From Russula earlei (taxonomy: Eukaryota > Basidiomycota > Agaricomycetes > Russulales > Russulaceae): a DNA stretch of 46,859 bases. The notes under the pieces were generated by a model that was not told the DNA's origin, ran no database searches, and saw nothing but the letters and a program-made list of their open reading frames with translations. The DNA lies in contig JAGFNK010000416.1 of assembly GCA_025769875.1 (NCBI GenBank), positions 1 to 46,859 on the forward strand. Reading direction: 5' to 3'. The translations under genes were made by a program, and so were the position numbers. Each line of letters opens with the position of its first letter. Position 1 is the first letter of the stretch. Below are positions 21,901-33,186 of this stretch, piece by piece.

Positions 21901-23410
21901 CTGTGGTGATGATGGCGAAAGATGGATGAATGCATCATGGTAGTCACAGCAGGCCAACACAATGAAAGGGGGTCAAGAGCTGGCAAACAGGTGTGGGTGC
22001 AATTGGTATATGATGAAAGGAAGTCAAGAGTGGACTGGAGGGTGCGGGTGGAATCGCTACGCAATGAAAGGAAATTGAGAGTGCAGGTGCAAGACAGCTG
22101 ACGAGTTCGCAAGGTGGTGGACTGCAAAATGATGAAAGGACAATGAAGGTGATGACATGGTTGTTGAGGGCATGAGGCGGGGGACTTAAAAACAACAAAA
22201 GGTCTAGGTGAATGATGATGGGGTCGATGAGGAAGCGAGGAAGTGGGTTGAAAGAACATGAAAGAGAGAGCTTTGGTGATGTTGTTGACGATGGCGTGAG
22301 GAGGTGGGCTGGAAGAGCATGAAAGAGAGAGAGCTTTGGTGACATCCACGCTTTGAGATTGGTCCAGAAAACTGGTGACATCGTTCTCATGAGGCATGAA
22401 GGAAGGTGCTGGTGGAAGGAATGGAATGGAAAAATGGAGATGAGGAGAAACACAGGGGGAGAGACTTGATGGAGAGATGTGTGAGGTGTAGGAGTTGGTT
22501 TTCATGGGGATCATGTCGGCAGTCAACCAATACCCCTGAATCACATGACTCCACAGCCAGCAGGAATCCGCCTTACAACAGAACCACAACGACCCAATCT
22601 CATTGTCTGTCCACCTGTTTGGGGATGTGGCAATTCCTCCGATTTCAGTGGACAGCTCATCGGGAATCACCAGGACAGGCCCAGTTGAAAGAACAAAGGT
22701 GGGGGGCACAGACAGCCCAGAAGGTGAGATGCACTCGACAATTGTGACAAGTTCGAGAGAGTCAGACCACATGTGATAGAAATTTGACTTCTTGAGGCTG
22801 CACATGTGGTAAAATTGTTTGTAGCATTTGTGGCCCCCACCAAGTTGGATCCCCTTCTCATCCATGTTCGAGATGTGCTGTGGTGGGAGCTCTGGATGGT
22901 CATCATAGACCTGCTTAACCAGTTCAAAGTAACAAGTAACATTTGAAGATTTTAAATTCTGCATGCACTTGGGGTCCAGGGAACTTGGCTTTGAGAGTTG
23001 AAGGTCCATGTGCTGGATCTGGAATCAACAGTGCCAGTTGATACCTGGCATAACACCAGACCTATCATATATGAGGGAGTTGACCTCCATCTGGTCCATG
23101 GGCTTGGTCATCAAAGCCTTGTGGTCAATCCAGGTGACCAGCACCTCTTCCTGCCTCTCTGAGAGCAATTGTTGGCCCTCATGTGAATCCTTCCTGGAAC
23201 AATGCCCATTGATGCGGTCACTCAGTGTTTGATGAGGAATCTAAGAGTGTTTAATAGAGTCAGCAAGAAAAACAAGCAGCTCCTCACCTCATGCACAATC
23301 ACAGCTGCTCATCTGCTTTTGAAAAGGCCCCCCTGCCACTCTGTGATCGCTGCTTGAATGCGGTCCTCATATGCATTGTCCATCTGCTTTTGCTTCAAAT
23401 CAGGAGGCAT
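18957..23410 (-). pseudogene. pogo-like DDE transposase, broken
   Basis: Read on the minus strand from an ATG at 23410 (MPPDLKQKQMDNAYEDRIQA). A CENP-B/Tc5-type helix-turn-helix is visible (TLSDRINGHCSRKDSHEGQQ, then LLSERQEEVLVTWIDHKAL). The DDE core starts with HPELPPQHISNMDEKGIQLG at about 22900 and resumes after about 1 kb of unrelated sequence (21400-22480) with KTDELQELAFEHRGIVITFP and SKCTHKLQPLNMKVFSQTQ. SAFSSTSIFPFNPLIFTEAD, a coiled-coil tail, and, beyond the nested LTR, a SAP-like end (KDNLIALSGALGLNMMGTV) complete it. The central catalytic segment (DGHSSH-type motif) is degraded. Stops and the nested LTR make it inactive. Confidence 0.8.
19235..20134 (-). mobile_element. solo LTR G (gypsy family), inside the pogo-like element
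   Basis: A 900-bp copy from TGTCAAGACTCACTG to GGTTCATGACA with a perfect duplication cacct at 19230-19234 and 20135-20139. It is about 60 bp shorter than other copies: the segment between aagaaggctcct and gattcatttactg near 19640 is missing. It separates the coiled-coil region from the SAP-like C-terminus of the transposase. Confidence 0.94.
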
Positions 23411-24283
23411 GAATTGATGTATGTTTAAGGACCCTGCAGTGTAGTGGTGTTGTGGAAGGGACAAGGGATAAGAAACATACATGATCAGCCTACAATGCTG
23501 ATTTGAAGTGCCAACTCAAATGACTCAAACTCTAACATTGTGTGTGACATCCTCTTCAAAAATCCCAGGAAGGGGAAATCATCAAACAGGGGTCTTTTGA
23601 CACCCAAAAAAAACTGTGGACTCCCATTAATCAGCACTTTGACCCCCAGGTTAAAAGAAATCTCAATCTTTATTGTACATATGCCCACACGTTCTGTCTG
23701 ACTAATGGGTAGCCTACAATATCATGCACACATTGTCATGCAATTGATTCTAGGCACAATCAACATACAGTGGCAACCCTTCCAGCAATAAAAGACAGTA
23801 TTGAAGACTCCCTAAAGACCCCTTAGTACAACCTCAAGTGCCTTACATTGGACATTAATGAAGATACTATAGGCCCTAGAATGTGTTATTAGACTAAACT
23901 CTAATAACCTTAGAACAAACTACAGTGACCCAAAAAGCTGTTCAAATGTTTTGTACATTTTCATTGTATTAACCATATCTATAGAACCACTGCAGCCAAT
24001 AATATGTAACTAAGTTTGTTTTCAAGCTCTACATCATAGCTTTGTAATGGTATACTTTATACAGCACAAGCATAATTATTTAAGAAGATATAAGGTATGT
24101 TTGCTGGTATACCCCATTTGAACAGTTTTTTGGCCTTGGTTAGTGAATTCATTATTTCTCAGATTGAGATTCATATTCTTTCCCAGAGGGCTAAAATTGA
24201 ACATGGAGGTCATGTGACCTATAATAAACTCAAACCATGTGCAAATAAGCCAAAACAGCTGCTTCTTCTTCACCAACAACATC

Positions 24284-26265
24284 ATGAAGTCTCTTCTTCC
24301 TCCTGAAGTCAACTACATCATCTCCCTTCTCCAGGCCAACCATTCAGTTCATAACATTGCCAAGGCAGCACACAGAACCATTGGTTCAATCACCAACATT
24401 TGCCAGAAATACCTTCCTGACCTTCCAAAGTCCTCTGGAGGTCATCCTTCCAAGCTCTCTAACCTTGACATCTGCTTTGCCACACACCTTCTGTCAAGAC
24501 TCACTGTTGAACTATCCAGTTCAAGAGCAAGGGGTAAGCTCGGAGACGAGTCGATAGATGTCCAAGACGGCATGGGCAAGGAGTAGAGTCCAGAGTAGTA
24601 ACAAATACCAGAGAGGTACTGTCACTGTGCGAGTTGAACAGTCACGCAGAGGAGAGGCCAGGATAGTCACAAGGGGACAGTCCTTAAAGGAGTATCCCAG
24701 GAATGGAGAGTGCCGTAAACAAATGGACAGTCTGAGGACTGTCTGCTACTTTATTGAGCGCTTATATACTACAAGAGAACTGCTAAATAGAGAACAAGTC
24801 ATAACCTTGTTATCAAGCACAATAGAGTGCTGAGTAAGAAGTCGGAGTGCGCTTACTGAGCATGCTCAGTCATGCTCAGTAAGCTGCTGAGTAAGAAGGC
24901 TTTTCCTGATGAGTAAGAGCTTTCTTTGTCCACGTGTTTGCTGTTCTAGTGCATGTGCGAGCACCTGATTCATTTTCTGTTAGTTAGTTTAGTGCCGGTC
25001 ATTTGAGGACTTGTAGTTTGGTTAGGGAATGGTGTTATCTTATAAGGCCCTTGTATAGCTCTATTAGGGTCCTTAGAGTCGACCCTAATACTTCTATTAA
25101 GGTCCTTAGTATTGCGTTATAGTTCATTCTATAGTAATTAGAATTGGTCTAATAACATGTTGTAGAGTCTTTGATACCAGGTTAGTACCCATTGTAGAGC
25201 ACCTAGAGTCGTCCTGAAGGGTCCCTAGAAGGGCCCTAATACTGTCCTTTATTGCTAGAAGGGTTGCCATTAAGTGGGGCTTGCTGTATGTTGATTGTGC
25301 CGAGAATCGCTCGCGCAACAATGCACGTGCGATATTGTGGACACCTCTACTCACCCCTTTTGCTTGTGTGAACAGGGTGACACCATAGAGGCTGGGTTTC
25401 CTCCAAGGAAGGGTCCTTCAAGGGCCCTCTCTGGAGAATGGTTCATGACACCTTCTTAGCTCTGGAGAAGCAGATACTGCTCCTCAGGTTGCTGGGAGGT
25501 TGGAGGTCATCAAAGAGTCCACTATCTCCAATCAGACCATTTGAAACTACCTTAACAAGGCAGGCTTGAAGGCAGTTACAAAGAAGAAGAGGCCTTACCT
25601 TAAACCAAGTCACTATAGGGCCAGAAAGGACTTTGCAGAAAAGTACCTATACTGGACTGTGGAGGACTGGAAGAGGTTAATTTGGTCAGATGAGACCAAA
25701 ATCAATCGTATGGGCTCAGATGGCAAGAAATGGGCTTGGAAAAAAAAGAGGAGAGCACCTTTCTGAACGCCTTGTTCAGCCAACAGTCAAACATGGAGGA
25801 GGTTCCTTGATGTTGTGGGGCTGCATGTCTTGGGAAGGAGTTGTGCATGCAGCAAAGATTGATGGAAGGATGGATGCTGAACTTTATTGCAGCATTTTGG
25901 AGGATGAACTACCTGCATCTATCAAGTATTTCAAGAAGAAATGCAAAGATACCCTCTTTCAACAGGACAATGCCTCTATCCACAAGAGCAGGCTTGCCAC
26001 ATCTTGGTTCCAAGACCACAGAATTCAGGTCATGGACTGGCCAGCTCAATCCCCAGACCTCAATTCTATTGAGCATCTTTGAGCTCATCTCAAAAAGAGG
26101 CTTGTGGCTTATCCAACACCCCCTAAGGGAATCAATGAACTTTGGGAGTGCACACAGCTGGAATGGGAGGCCATTGATCAAACTGTTGTGCAGAATTTGA
26201 TAGAAAGTATGCCTAGGAGGGTGGAAGAGGTGTTCAAAGCAAATGGAGGATACACAAACTACTAA
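24284..26265 (+). pseudogene. Tc1-type DD34E transposase, broken
   Basis: Starts MKSLLPPEVNYIISLLQANH with an N-terminal helix-turn-helix (IAKAAHRTIGSITNICQKYL). After removal of LTR H the frame resumes with LSSGEADTAPQVAGRLEVIK. Catalytic motifs are LIWSDETKINRMGSDG, DTLFQQDNASIHKS and SPDLNSIEHL, with 34 residues between the second Asp and the Glu (DD34E). Defects: a TGA in TI[R]NYLNKAGLK, a frameshift in the A-run near 25740 and a TGA in place of the expected Trp after IEHL (about 26080). It ends with TAA at 26263-26265. The element is dead, but the order and spacing identify the family securely. Confidence 0.9.
24492..25450 (-). mobile_element. solo LTR H (gypsy family), inside the Tc1 element
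   Basis: A 959-bp copy from TGTCAAGACTCACTG to GGTTCATGACA with a perfect duplication ccttc at 24487-24491 and 25451-25455. It keeps many CpGs and resembles copies D and F. It interrupts the Tc1 transposase between its DNA-binding and catalytic parts. Confidence 0.95.
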
Positions 26266-27138
26266 TTTTTGGCATATACCCTATTTAGATACCAAGGCAA
26301 AAAAAACTGTTCAAATGGATACACTGGAAGAAATACCTTATATCTTCTTATATAATTATGTTCACAGTATATATAGTATTTCATTACAAAGCTATGATGT
26401 AGAGCTTTAAAACAAGCCCACTAACATGTTATCAGCTGCAGCGGTTCTCTAGATATGGTTAATACAATGAAAATGTACAAAACATTTGAACAGTTTTTTG
26501 GGTCACTGTATAAGGCAATACTAAGGACCATAATATGGATATTAGGGTCAACTCTAAGGACCCTAATAGAACTGTACAAGGGGCCTTATAGGCAAACACT
26601 ATTCCACTGACAAATATCCCAAGTCCCTAAATGACCAGCCCTAAACTAACTAACAGTAAATGAATCAGATGCTTCACTGCACTAAGCAGTGAACACATGG
26701 ACACTAGAGGCCCTTACTCATCATTATGGGCCTTCTTACTCAGCAGCTTACTGAGCATGACTGAGCATGCTCACTAAGCATGTTCCAACTTCTTACTCAT
26801 CCATCAATTGTGCTTGATAACAAGGTTATGACTTGTTCTCTATTTAGCAGTTCCCTTGTAGTATATAAGCACTCAATAAAGTAGTGGACAGTCTTCAGAC
26901 TGTCCATTTGATTTGTGGCACTCTATTATCAAGGGTACTCCTCTGCAACCACCCTATCTAGCACATGCTGGCCTTCTCCCTCTATGATCACCTTTCACAG
27001 CTAGTACCAGTACCCCTCTGGTATTTGCTACTTGTGTGGACTGTACTTTTCACCAACTTCATTCTCAAACTCAGTCAACTCATCTCTGAGCTACTCCCTT
27101 GCTCTTGAACTGGATTGTTCAATAGTGAGTTCTTGACA

Positions 27139-28086
27139 AGCACCCATTATGCAACTTTGAAGTCTGGGGTGATTCATCAAGCTTATCTTGATGAACGACT
27201 GATCTATTTTCAGCTCTGAGTCTATCAACCCACAGCCTTACAGAGACAGCATCTTCTTCATGCAAATGGATGCCCTCTTTGTCTATCTGCTGGGCCAATT
27301 TCTGGATATCCATGGAGCTAATGAATTTGTCATAAGAATCATCCAGTGCCACCTCTCAAATGTGCTGCACCTGTGGATACACTTTCAGATATCTGGTGTG
27401 ACAAAAAAATATATTGATTACATATGGTTTCTCTACTCTAATGTCCACCTTAGCCATGAACATGGATGCAATTTGATCCTGGGCTCCATGTGATAGCCAA
27501 GTATACTTGACATTGGCTAATCTGATTTCATGATCATGCTCCATGATATAGCAACAAAGGACTGCTGGCATGTGTGGATACAAATTGATCATGATCTGGC
27601 ATTGGCATCCCATTTTCTTAGATTCAATCTTGCATTTCCACTCAGGTTTCTTTTTGATCCCACTCTGGACATCCAGTGCAAACAAGCATAGATGCAACAC
27701 TCAGACCAGAGTGGCCCCTTGTTGGATTGGGTCAGGGAAACAACAAATGGAATACCATGTGCTTCTTCCTCTTGCTGGCACCACACATCAAACTCAGCTA
27801 GATTACCCTATTGATTGGGATAGTTGCCCTTCTCTTGGTCATAAGTGAAGCTGCCCCACTTCCTAGAGGTGGCAGGAGTCTCCATGCCATCAGGAGGGAT
27901 GCTCTGGATGTTCTGGGATAAAGCAGCACATGCCATTTGGTTGAGATCCACATTGAGATCCATGCAAAACATAGCAGGTGGGGCATTTGGCATGATCATC
28001 ATTGCAGTGGGAATGTGTGACGTAGTGATTAGGATGACAGGAACTGGATAGCAAAAGGTTACACCTCTCCCCTCTGTTTGTCCCAT
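27139..28086 (-). pseudogene. MULE-like transposase, N-terminal fragment
   Basis: On the minus strand from an ATG at 28086 (MGQTEGRGVTF) the frame runs through WGSFTYDQEKGNYPNQ, a TAG, then GNLAEFDVWCQQEEEAHGIP, and after a frame change KKPEWKCKIESKKMGCQCQI, then PAVLCCYIMEHDHEIRLANV. The Cys/His pattern ending EHDHEI resembles the WRKY-GCM1/FAR1-type zinc finger at the start of Mutator-like transposases. IHLHEEDAVSVRLWVDRLRA follows, a stretch I associate with basidiomycete MULE-like proteins. The fragment stops where the gypsy 3' LTR ends; the catalytic part is not in the window. The family call is from memory of the pattern and is tentative. Confidence 0.6.
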
Positions 28087-28345
28087 TCTCCCACAATTTC
28101 AACTACCACAATTTTGTTCTCAAGGAATTTATTCTTATCATTAAATAATTATATTAATTATCTGGATTGTAAAGAGGTTCAAACACTGCTCTGCTGACAA
28201 AGTTCAATAGTCCAGATTTGGGTGTCACATTTTTGCAAAATTTCAAAGACTGCCAGCAGGGACTGGTCAACATTTCCAAAAAAAGAAAGTAGAACATATC
28301 ATTATAAATCAAGGTCATGTGACATGTAGACTGTGACATGTAGAG
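28087..28345. other. unassigned spacer between MULE fragment and LINE
   Basis: AT-rich sequence with no gene I can support. It is the left flank of the LINE insertion; its right-hand end carries the left copy of the LINE target duplication (28346-28359). The sequence beyond the LINE poly(A) (43107 onward) was once continuous with it. Confidence 0.5.
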
Positions 28346-28359
28346 AAATGCAATCCAGG

Positions 28360-28866
28360 GGGTTCCTTGATCTGTGACCACCATCAGGTCCAGATGTTCC
28401 CACTGCAAAGCCGGGGCAAGGATGAGCAATGAAGACGACAGTGTGCTCTGCAAAGCCAGAACCACCCATCTGAGCCACAGTCACCAATGACCCCAAAAGA
28501 CATGAATTACCATAAGCTTAACAACAATGATAAACTCCCCCACCACGGGTTAATGGCCGTCACCACCCAGACTGTACATTACCACCACACTACCTTACAC
28601 TTGACAAGCCTCAACCCCTGCCTGACCTCAGACTACACACACCACATTTCCAACACAACCATAAGTCCACTACTCCCCACCCCACTAAAAGAATAAAGAT
28701 CATGATTGTACATAACTAAAAAATCCATTGTACATAACTAAAAATCCAAGAGTTCATACCACCACAGTGAGAATGAAACAAGACCCTCTCACTTAATCTC
28801 TCCTCAACCGCACTACATCTACAAGTCTGCTGATACCAACTCAACACCAACCTCCATAAATGCCAC
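28360..28866 (+). other. LINE 5' leader
   Basis: Sequence between the left target duplication and the first long ORF1 frame. A short direct repeat (ttgtacataactaaaa twice, about 28707 and 28732) is present. CA-rich with few CpGs. An internal LINE promoter would be expected here, but I cannot point to a motif. Confidence 0.5.
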
Positions 28867-30631
28867 ATGAACATCACCCCCCCCACCTCACTGATCCTCC
28901 CAATCCATGCCACTACCACAAGGCAACCCACACCATCCAATCAGATCCCTCCAATCTGCCTTTCATCACCCCCCAAACAAAATTCCCTGTCCCCACCACA
29001 TATAATCCACCTCCCTCCCACAAAACCATGCCAACCACACCCACACACCACAATGTCCCCATCCTTAGTGAAAGAACAAACCACTAAAACCATGATGGCT
29101 GCAAGAGTAGCCCTAAGCACTGGTCCAGCAGCCTCCTCTGCTGATGCCAGGAAAAACAGACGTAAAACCCCAAGTACGCATGTCAAGCAACACACTCTCA
29201 CCACCTGAACTAACTCCCCACTAGACACACTAACCAACTCACCTGACAAACTGACCCTGCCATCAGGTATCACCCCTCTGAGAGTCACATCCATATCTAT
29301 ACCGGTCGAAGCCACCTGGGACAACTCCTCCCCCCCTTCCACTCCAATAGTCTCATTCTCTGCCACCAACCATAGTCTCACCCCTCCCTCCTTCCCCTTC
29401 AATGCTACAATGAGGGATATCTCACCATCCCCCCCCTCCTCACCCTCCCCACAAACTTCCAACCCTACTTGACAACACACTCACGACACTCAGTCGACAA
29501 CAGACATTGTCATGAAAGACACAAACCTCACCTCCCCTCCCCTGCGTGAAGAGGACCACACCCCCAAACGCCCCAACAAACTCCCCATAAGCCCTAATGG
29601 CAACATACACCCCTCCTCACCCCAATCCACAGAGACGGACTCAGTTGCTAAAACGCAGAACCACCTGGAGGCCATTGCCAAATGCACACTTAACAACACC
29701 ACCAACAAGGACTCCCAGTGAGACCCAATTGATAAATACACGGTCCATGACACCTTCCCCACAGTTCACGATGCACACCCTGCAGTGGCCCTTGACAATA
29801 TAGATGTGCAACGTGCGGTAGACTGGGTGCAACACCCAGGAGAGAAACTCCTTGCCATCCCCTTCAACAATGAAGCCCAAAACCTTAACACTCACCACAT
29901 GATCAAAAGCAAAATCTTCTCTGCCCCAACCAAAATCACTAAATCTGACAACATAGGTATATCTGGCCCCACCCCCAGCAAAGGACATGCGATGCACCCC
30001 CACCTCATTCCTTATCTACAACCTAACCAAATCTCAATGGGACACCCTCCTCCAATGTGGCATCTGGTCATCACCAGACATAACCTTCCACGTCACCAGC
30101 CTCTACCCCCCCTGCCCCGACTTTCTCTTCACCATCAGGGGATTCACAATCCACATTATTGAAGAAGTCCAACAGACTATACGAGACATCTGGACAGACA
30201 ACAATACCCTTGTCTTCATCCATGAAACGATAAACACTTTTGACCCCCCAGACAGACCTATTATCACCTCATGCATTCAACAATTCCTCGACTCCATGAG
30301 AGCTACCTGCCTCGAACTCAAATCCAGCGGAGGCAACCTGACACCACATTTCAACATCTATGCCTCTGGCCACTTCATAACCCAAGACGACCTCTGGTTC
30401 ACCCTGAGAGACTTCCTCGCAAGCTGCACTTACACAACCTCCTTACAGGGTGACAGCAAAAACATAACTACCCCCTTCCACTGTGGCATTTGCCATGGTG
30501 TAGACCACCCAAGAGGATTATGCCCCTTCCCCAGCATTAAAGGCTGGAATGGGCCTAAAGTTAAACCTAACATCACAAATGCGCCCATAAGAGGAGGCCC
30601 CCCCAGGAAGGGAGGAAAAGAATTCCCCTGA
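28867..30631 (+). pseudogene. LINE ORF1 (nucleic-acid-binding protein) remnant
   Basis: ORF1 of this LINE class encodes an RNA-binding protein needed for the RNP. A Pro/Thr/Ser-rich N-terminal half is followed by VALDNIDVQRAVDWVQHPGE (about 29787), a frame change near 29990, then FLIYNLTKSQWDTLLQCGIW, FHVTSLYPPCPDFLFTIRGF and a CCHC knuckle CGICHGVDHPRGLC (C-x2-C-x4-H-x4-C, about 30484-30525), followed by PFPSIKGWNGPK and a stop. In-frame stops at 29206, 29470 and 29719 are all TGA. The HPRGLCPFP phrase after the knuckle is one I associate with basidiomycete LINEs. Confidence 0.85.
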
Positions 30632-31062
30632 TATGCCTGAATCAAGACATACCTAGTCCTACATAGAATTGTGTACCCCCTTTGTCCCCTTGTCCCCATC
30701 CCTCTCCCGTGCCACCAACTAGTGCCACCAATTAGTAATACCTCCCCACATGTCATAAGGAAATAATAAAAGTCACAAATGTACCGCTCCCTCTTCCTTC
30801 ACCTATTAGTGCCCCCATGAATCACCACAACCAACCCCCCCTTGTCCAGCCTGCCAGTCAGACTGGAACCCCAACACTGGGCTTGCCCACCCAAAACAAC
30901 TTACATGGAGGACATGTCTCACACACAGACACTCCCTGCGCTACCAACTGCTCACACCCTGAGCAGCGCACTCACACCCACCCAAGTACGCTGGGCACAC
31001 CCACCCCACACCCAACCCCAGAACATATTACATCCCTACATGAAAGATGAAGTGTAAATAGA

Positions 31063-32700
31063 ATGAAAGCAAATATTAATATAGCCATTCTAAATATGAA
31101 CAGCTTCGCCGCCCCTGCATGTAATATGAATGGCACCACTAAATGGTCATATGTATACCAGACTATGAAAAGCCACAACATAGCAATCTTAGCTCTCCAA
31201 GAAACACACCTCAATGAAGCCTGACTCCTCAAAATAGAAGCAGCTTTTGGCCTGAAACTAAAAATCATTGCTTCCTTCAACCCAACAAATCCACGAGCCT
31301 CTGCTGGAGTAGCTTTTGCCCTCAACAAGGGGCTCATCTCACCAATAAAAATCTCCCACTTTGAACTACAAGAAGGACGCGCCCTTGCAATCAAAATTAA
31401 ATGGCGCAAATTGGAGGAAACCACAATCCTGAATGTCTATGCCCCCGTAAACAAAACTTTACACACCCCCTTCTGGGAAAATGTCGAAAGTGTGAGACAA
31501 AACCTTAGACTACAGAAACCTGACTTCATGTTGGGTGATTTCAATGTTACCAAAGATGCCATTGACCAAGCGCCAGCACATATAGATGACCCTAACACCA
31601 TATCAGCACCTGCGAGACATAAGACACCAATGGAACCTCCTAGATACCTGGCACCACCACCACCCCAATGAGAGAACCTTCACCTATAGGGCAAACACAA
31701 ATGGCCAACAAAGCCACTCCAGACTAGACAGAATATATACATCCCACCCCAATACCCAACACACCTTCGACTGGAAAGTCACCCCAACACTGGTCCAATC
31801 CGACCACTGGCTGACCACCATAAAATACACCCCAGCAGGGACCCCCCTTATAGGGAAGGGCTGATGGACATGGCCACTGTACTCCCTCCAAAACAAAACA
31901 CTCTTAAATGAAATCTCACATTGAGGTCTCACTCTAGAACACAACCTAGAAAACCTAAAAACAACCAATGCTCCACATGACATGACAAACCCACAGACCC
32001 TTTGGAAACAATTCAAGCATGATATAAGAGCAATTGCTAAAAAACACACCAAAAACTCATACCTCAAATGCACGTCACAAATCAACAATATAAGCAAAGA
32101 CATCCAAGAACTGACCGACATGCTGGACTTTGACACAAATGATGATCTGAGAATGAGGGAAGCCATCCTGGCAAATGAACTAATGCATCTACAATTCACT
32201 GAGATCCGCAACCATAAGGAATACCTCAATACCAAACTAGCAAACCATGGCAAATCTCTAGGCGGCATCTGGTCTGCTCTAGTGAAAGAAAAGAAGCCTT
32301 GGGACCTAATAGACAGACTCAAAATACCACAGACAAATCCCCCCCAGTTTGAACACTCCTCCCAAAGGATGGTGGAGCTTGCACAATCCTACCACAATAA
32401 CCTACAACAAGAAGGATTAGACTGCTAAATGATGATAATGAGTACAACCATAAACTACAAGAGCTCCTAGACAAAATCCCAGAACAACAGAAACTCCAAC
32501 ACCCCGATGACTCGCCACTGAACCAGGAAATTACACATCTGCAAGTCGACAACACCCTAAAACTAACAAAAAACAATTTGGCAATGGGACTAGACGGCCT
32601 ACCCTACGAACTTTGGAGAATGCTCCATTCCAACTTCATTAAAGCCTCTAGAACTAATAAAAAATACTTTAATATAATTTGAACCCTCACAATAATTTTA
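31063..32700 (+). pseudogene. LINE ORF2, AP-endonuclease and N-terminal part
   Basis: Starts at the ATG at 31063 (MKANINIAILNMNSFAAPAC). Endonuclease motifs: LALQETHLNEA (catalytic Glu), RASAGVAFALNKGL, NVYAPVNKTLHTPFW, FMLGDFNVTKDAIDQ, SRLDRIYTSHP and LVQSDHWLTTI. This nuclease nicks the target to prime reverse transcription. TGA stops fall at 31222, 31862, 31922 and 32680; frameshifts occur near 31606 and 32427. It ends at the TA where a long-TIR element inserted, and removing that element joins TLTIIL to NDIQKF in frame with 35952. Confidence 0.9.
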
Positions 32701-33186
32701 TTGCCATTTTCAGCGCACTTGGCGGAGCTTGAATTCCACCCAAATCGGCACAGAAACCCCCTCAAACATGCGGGATGAATATCTCCCTCAAAACAGCTTC
32801 AATTCATATGAAATGTATTGTCCCTGAATCTCCTGAATGAGGGCTAGGCAGCCCCATTGTTTTCATGAGATTTGAGTGAGAATTGGTGGAGCTGGACTCA
32901 AGCCACCTCCACATGTGTATTAGATGAATTACAACTCAAAATCATGGTCTATATCTATTATTTTTCCCTCATGTTGTACCCATGGGCTGTCTTGAGGCAG
33001 CCCCATAGTGTTTTTGACTCAAGTGTTGTGGTGTGCAACGTTATTTCCAGTGCAATTGGAGTCGTGGCCAGCCACTCATCACCCCTCTCACCTCTCGATT
33101 CTGACCATCCTTCTTGTTTTTCACAGACAGAGAGGAGTGGGTTGCAAAGAGGGGTCCTATTCTGAACTCTTTCTACTACAGAGTAG

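Larger units (their letters stand above)
18806..23716 (-). mobile_element. DNA transposon with 23-25-bp TIRs and pogo-like transposase
   Basis: Ends are TAGGCTACCCATTAGTC and its inverse; the match is perfect for about 25 bp counting the outer TA, and diverges after gacag. The flanks are caatactg (18798-18805) and caatatca (23717-23724), an imperfect 8-bp duplication of the LTR sequence caatatcg found in other copies. A TA duplication with an element of 18808-23714 is the alternative reading, but it would leave an unexplained extra 10 bp in the LTR. It carries a broken transposase on the minus strand and a nested solo LTR (19235-20134). Confidence 0.8.
23923..26508 (+). mobile_element. Tc1/mariner transposon with ~210-bp TIRs
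   Basis: Ends are CAGTGACCCAAAAA and its inverse, flanked by TA at 23921-23922 and 26509-26510. Rejoining across one TA restores the LTR sequence seen in other copies (aaactata(a/g)agcaa). The inverted repeats are unusually long, about 23923-24135 against 26295-26508, with a conserved outermost 57 bp. Inside is a Tc1-type transposase and a nested solo LTR (24492-25450). Unnested length is about 1.6 kb, normal for Tc1. Confidence 0.93.
1021..27138 (+). mobile_element. Ty3/gypsy chromovirus, 5'-truncated, heavily nested
   Basis: The host element of the left half of the window. In order on the + strand are gag with a CCHC knuckle, an aspartic protease (DSGA), RT (YLDD), RNase H, integrase (HHCC, core, C-terminal region), a chromodomain, a polypurine tract and a 3' LTR starting TGTCATGAACC and ending TTGACA. 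The 5' LTR and gag start are missing: recognisable gag begins at about 1021 next to a GC-rich repeat. Its body is split by a MITE, two LTR-2 solo LTRs, five solo LTRs of its own family, a hAT, a pogo-like element and a Tc1 element. The flanks of the 3' LTR (atgaa, agcac) do not match each other, as expected for a true 3' LTR rather than a solo insertion. All coding parts carry stops or frameshifts, so the copy is dead. Confidence 0.9.
18682..27138 (+). mobile_element. 3' LTR of the host gypsy, split by two DNA transposons
   Basis: Starts TGTCATGAACC at the polypurine tract and ends GAGTTCTTGACA. Its own sequence is about 18682-18805, 23725-23922 and 26511-27138, some 950-960 bp in total, agreeing with the solo copies. 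The gaps are a pogo-like element and a Tc1 element. It carries TATATAAG followed by AATAAA near 26862-26880. The right flank (agcac) is MULE-like sequence, the site into which the gypsy inserted. Confidence 0.9.

Noticed and set aside
7218..25354. Recurrent short frames such as MSRGVHNIVRALL and MGLAVCRLCQESL
   Set aside because: They recur because each is inside a copy of the same gypsy LTR, on both strands, and are interrupted in older copies. LTR sequence explains them.
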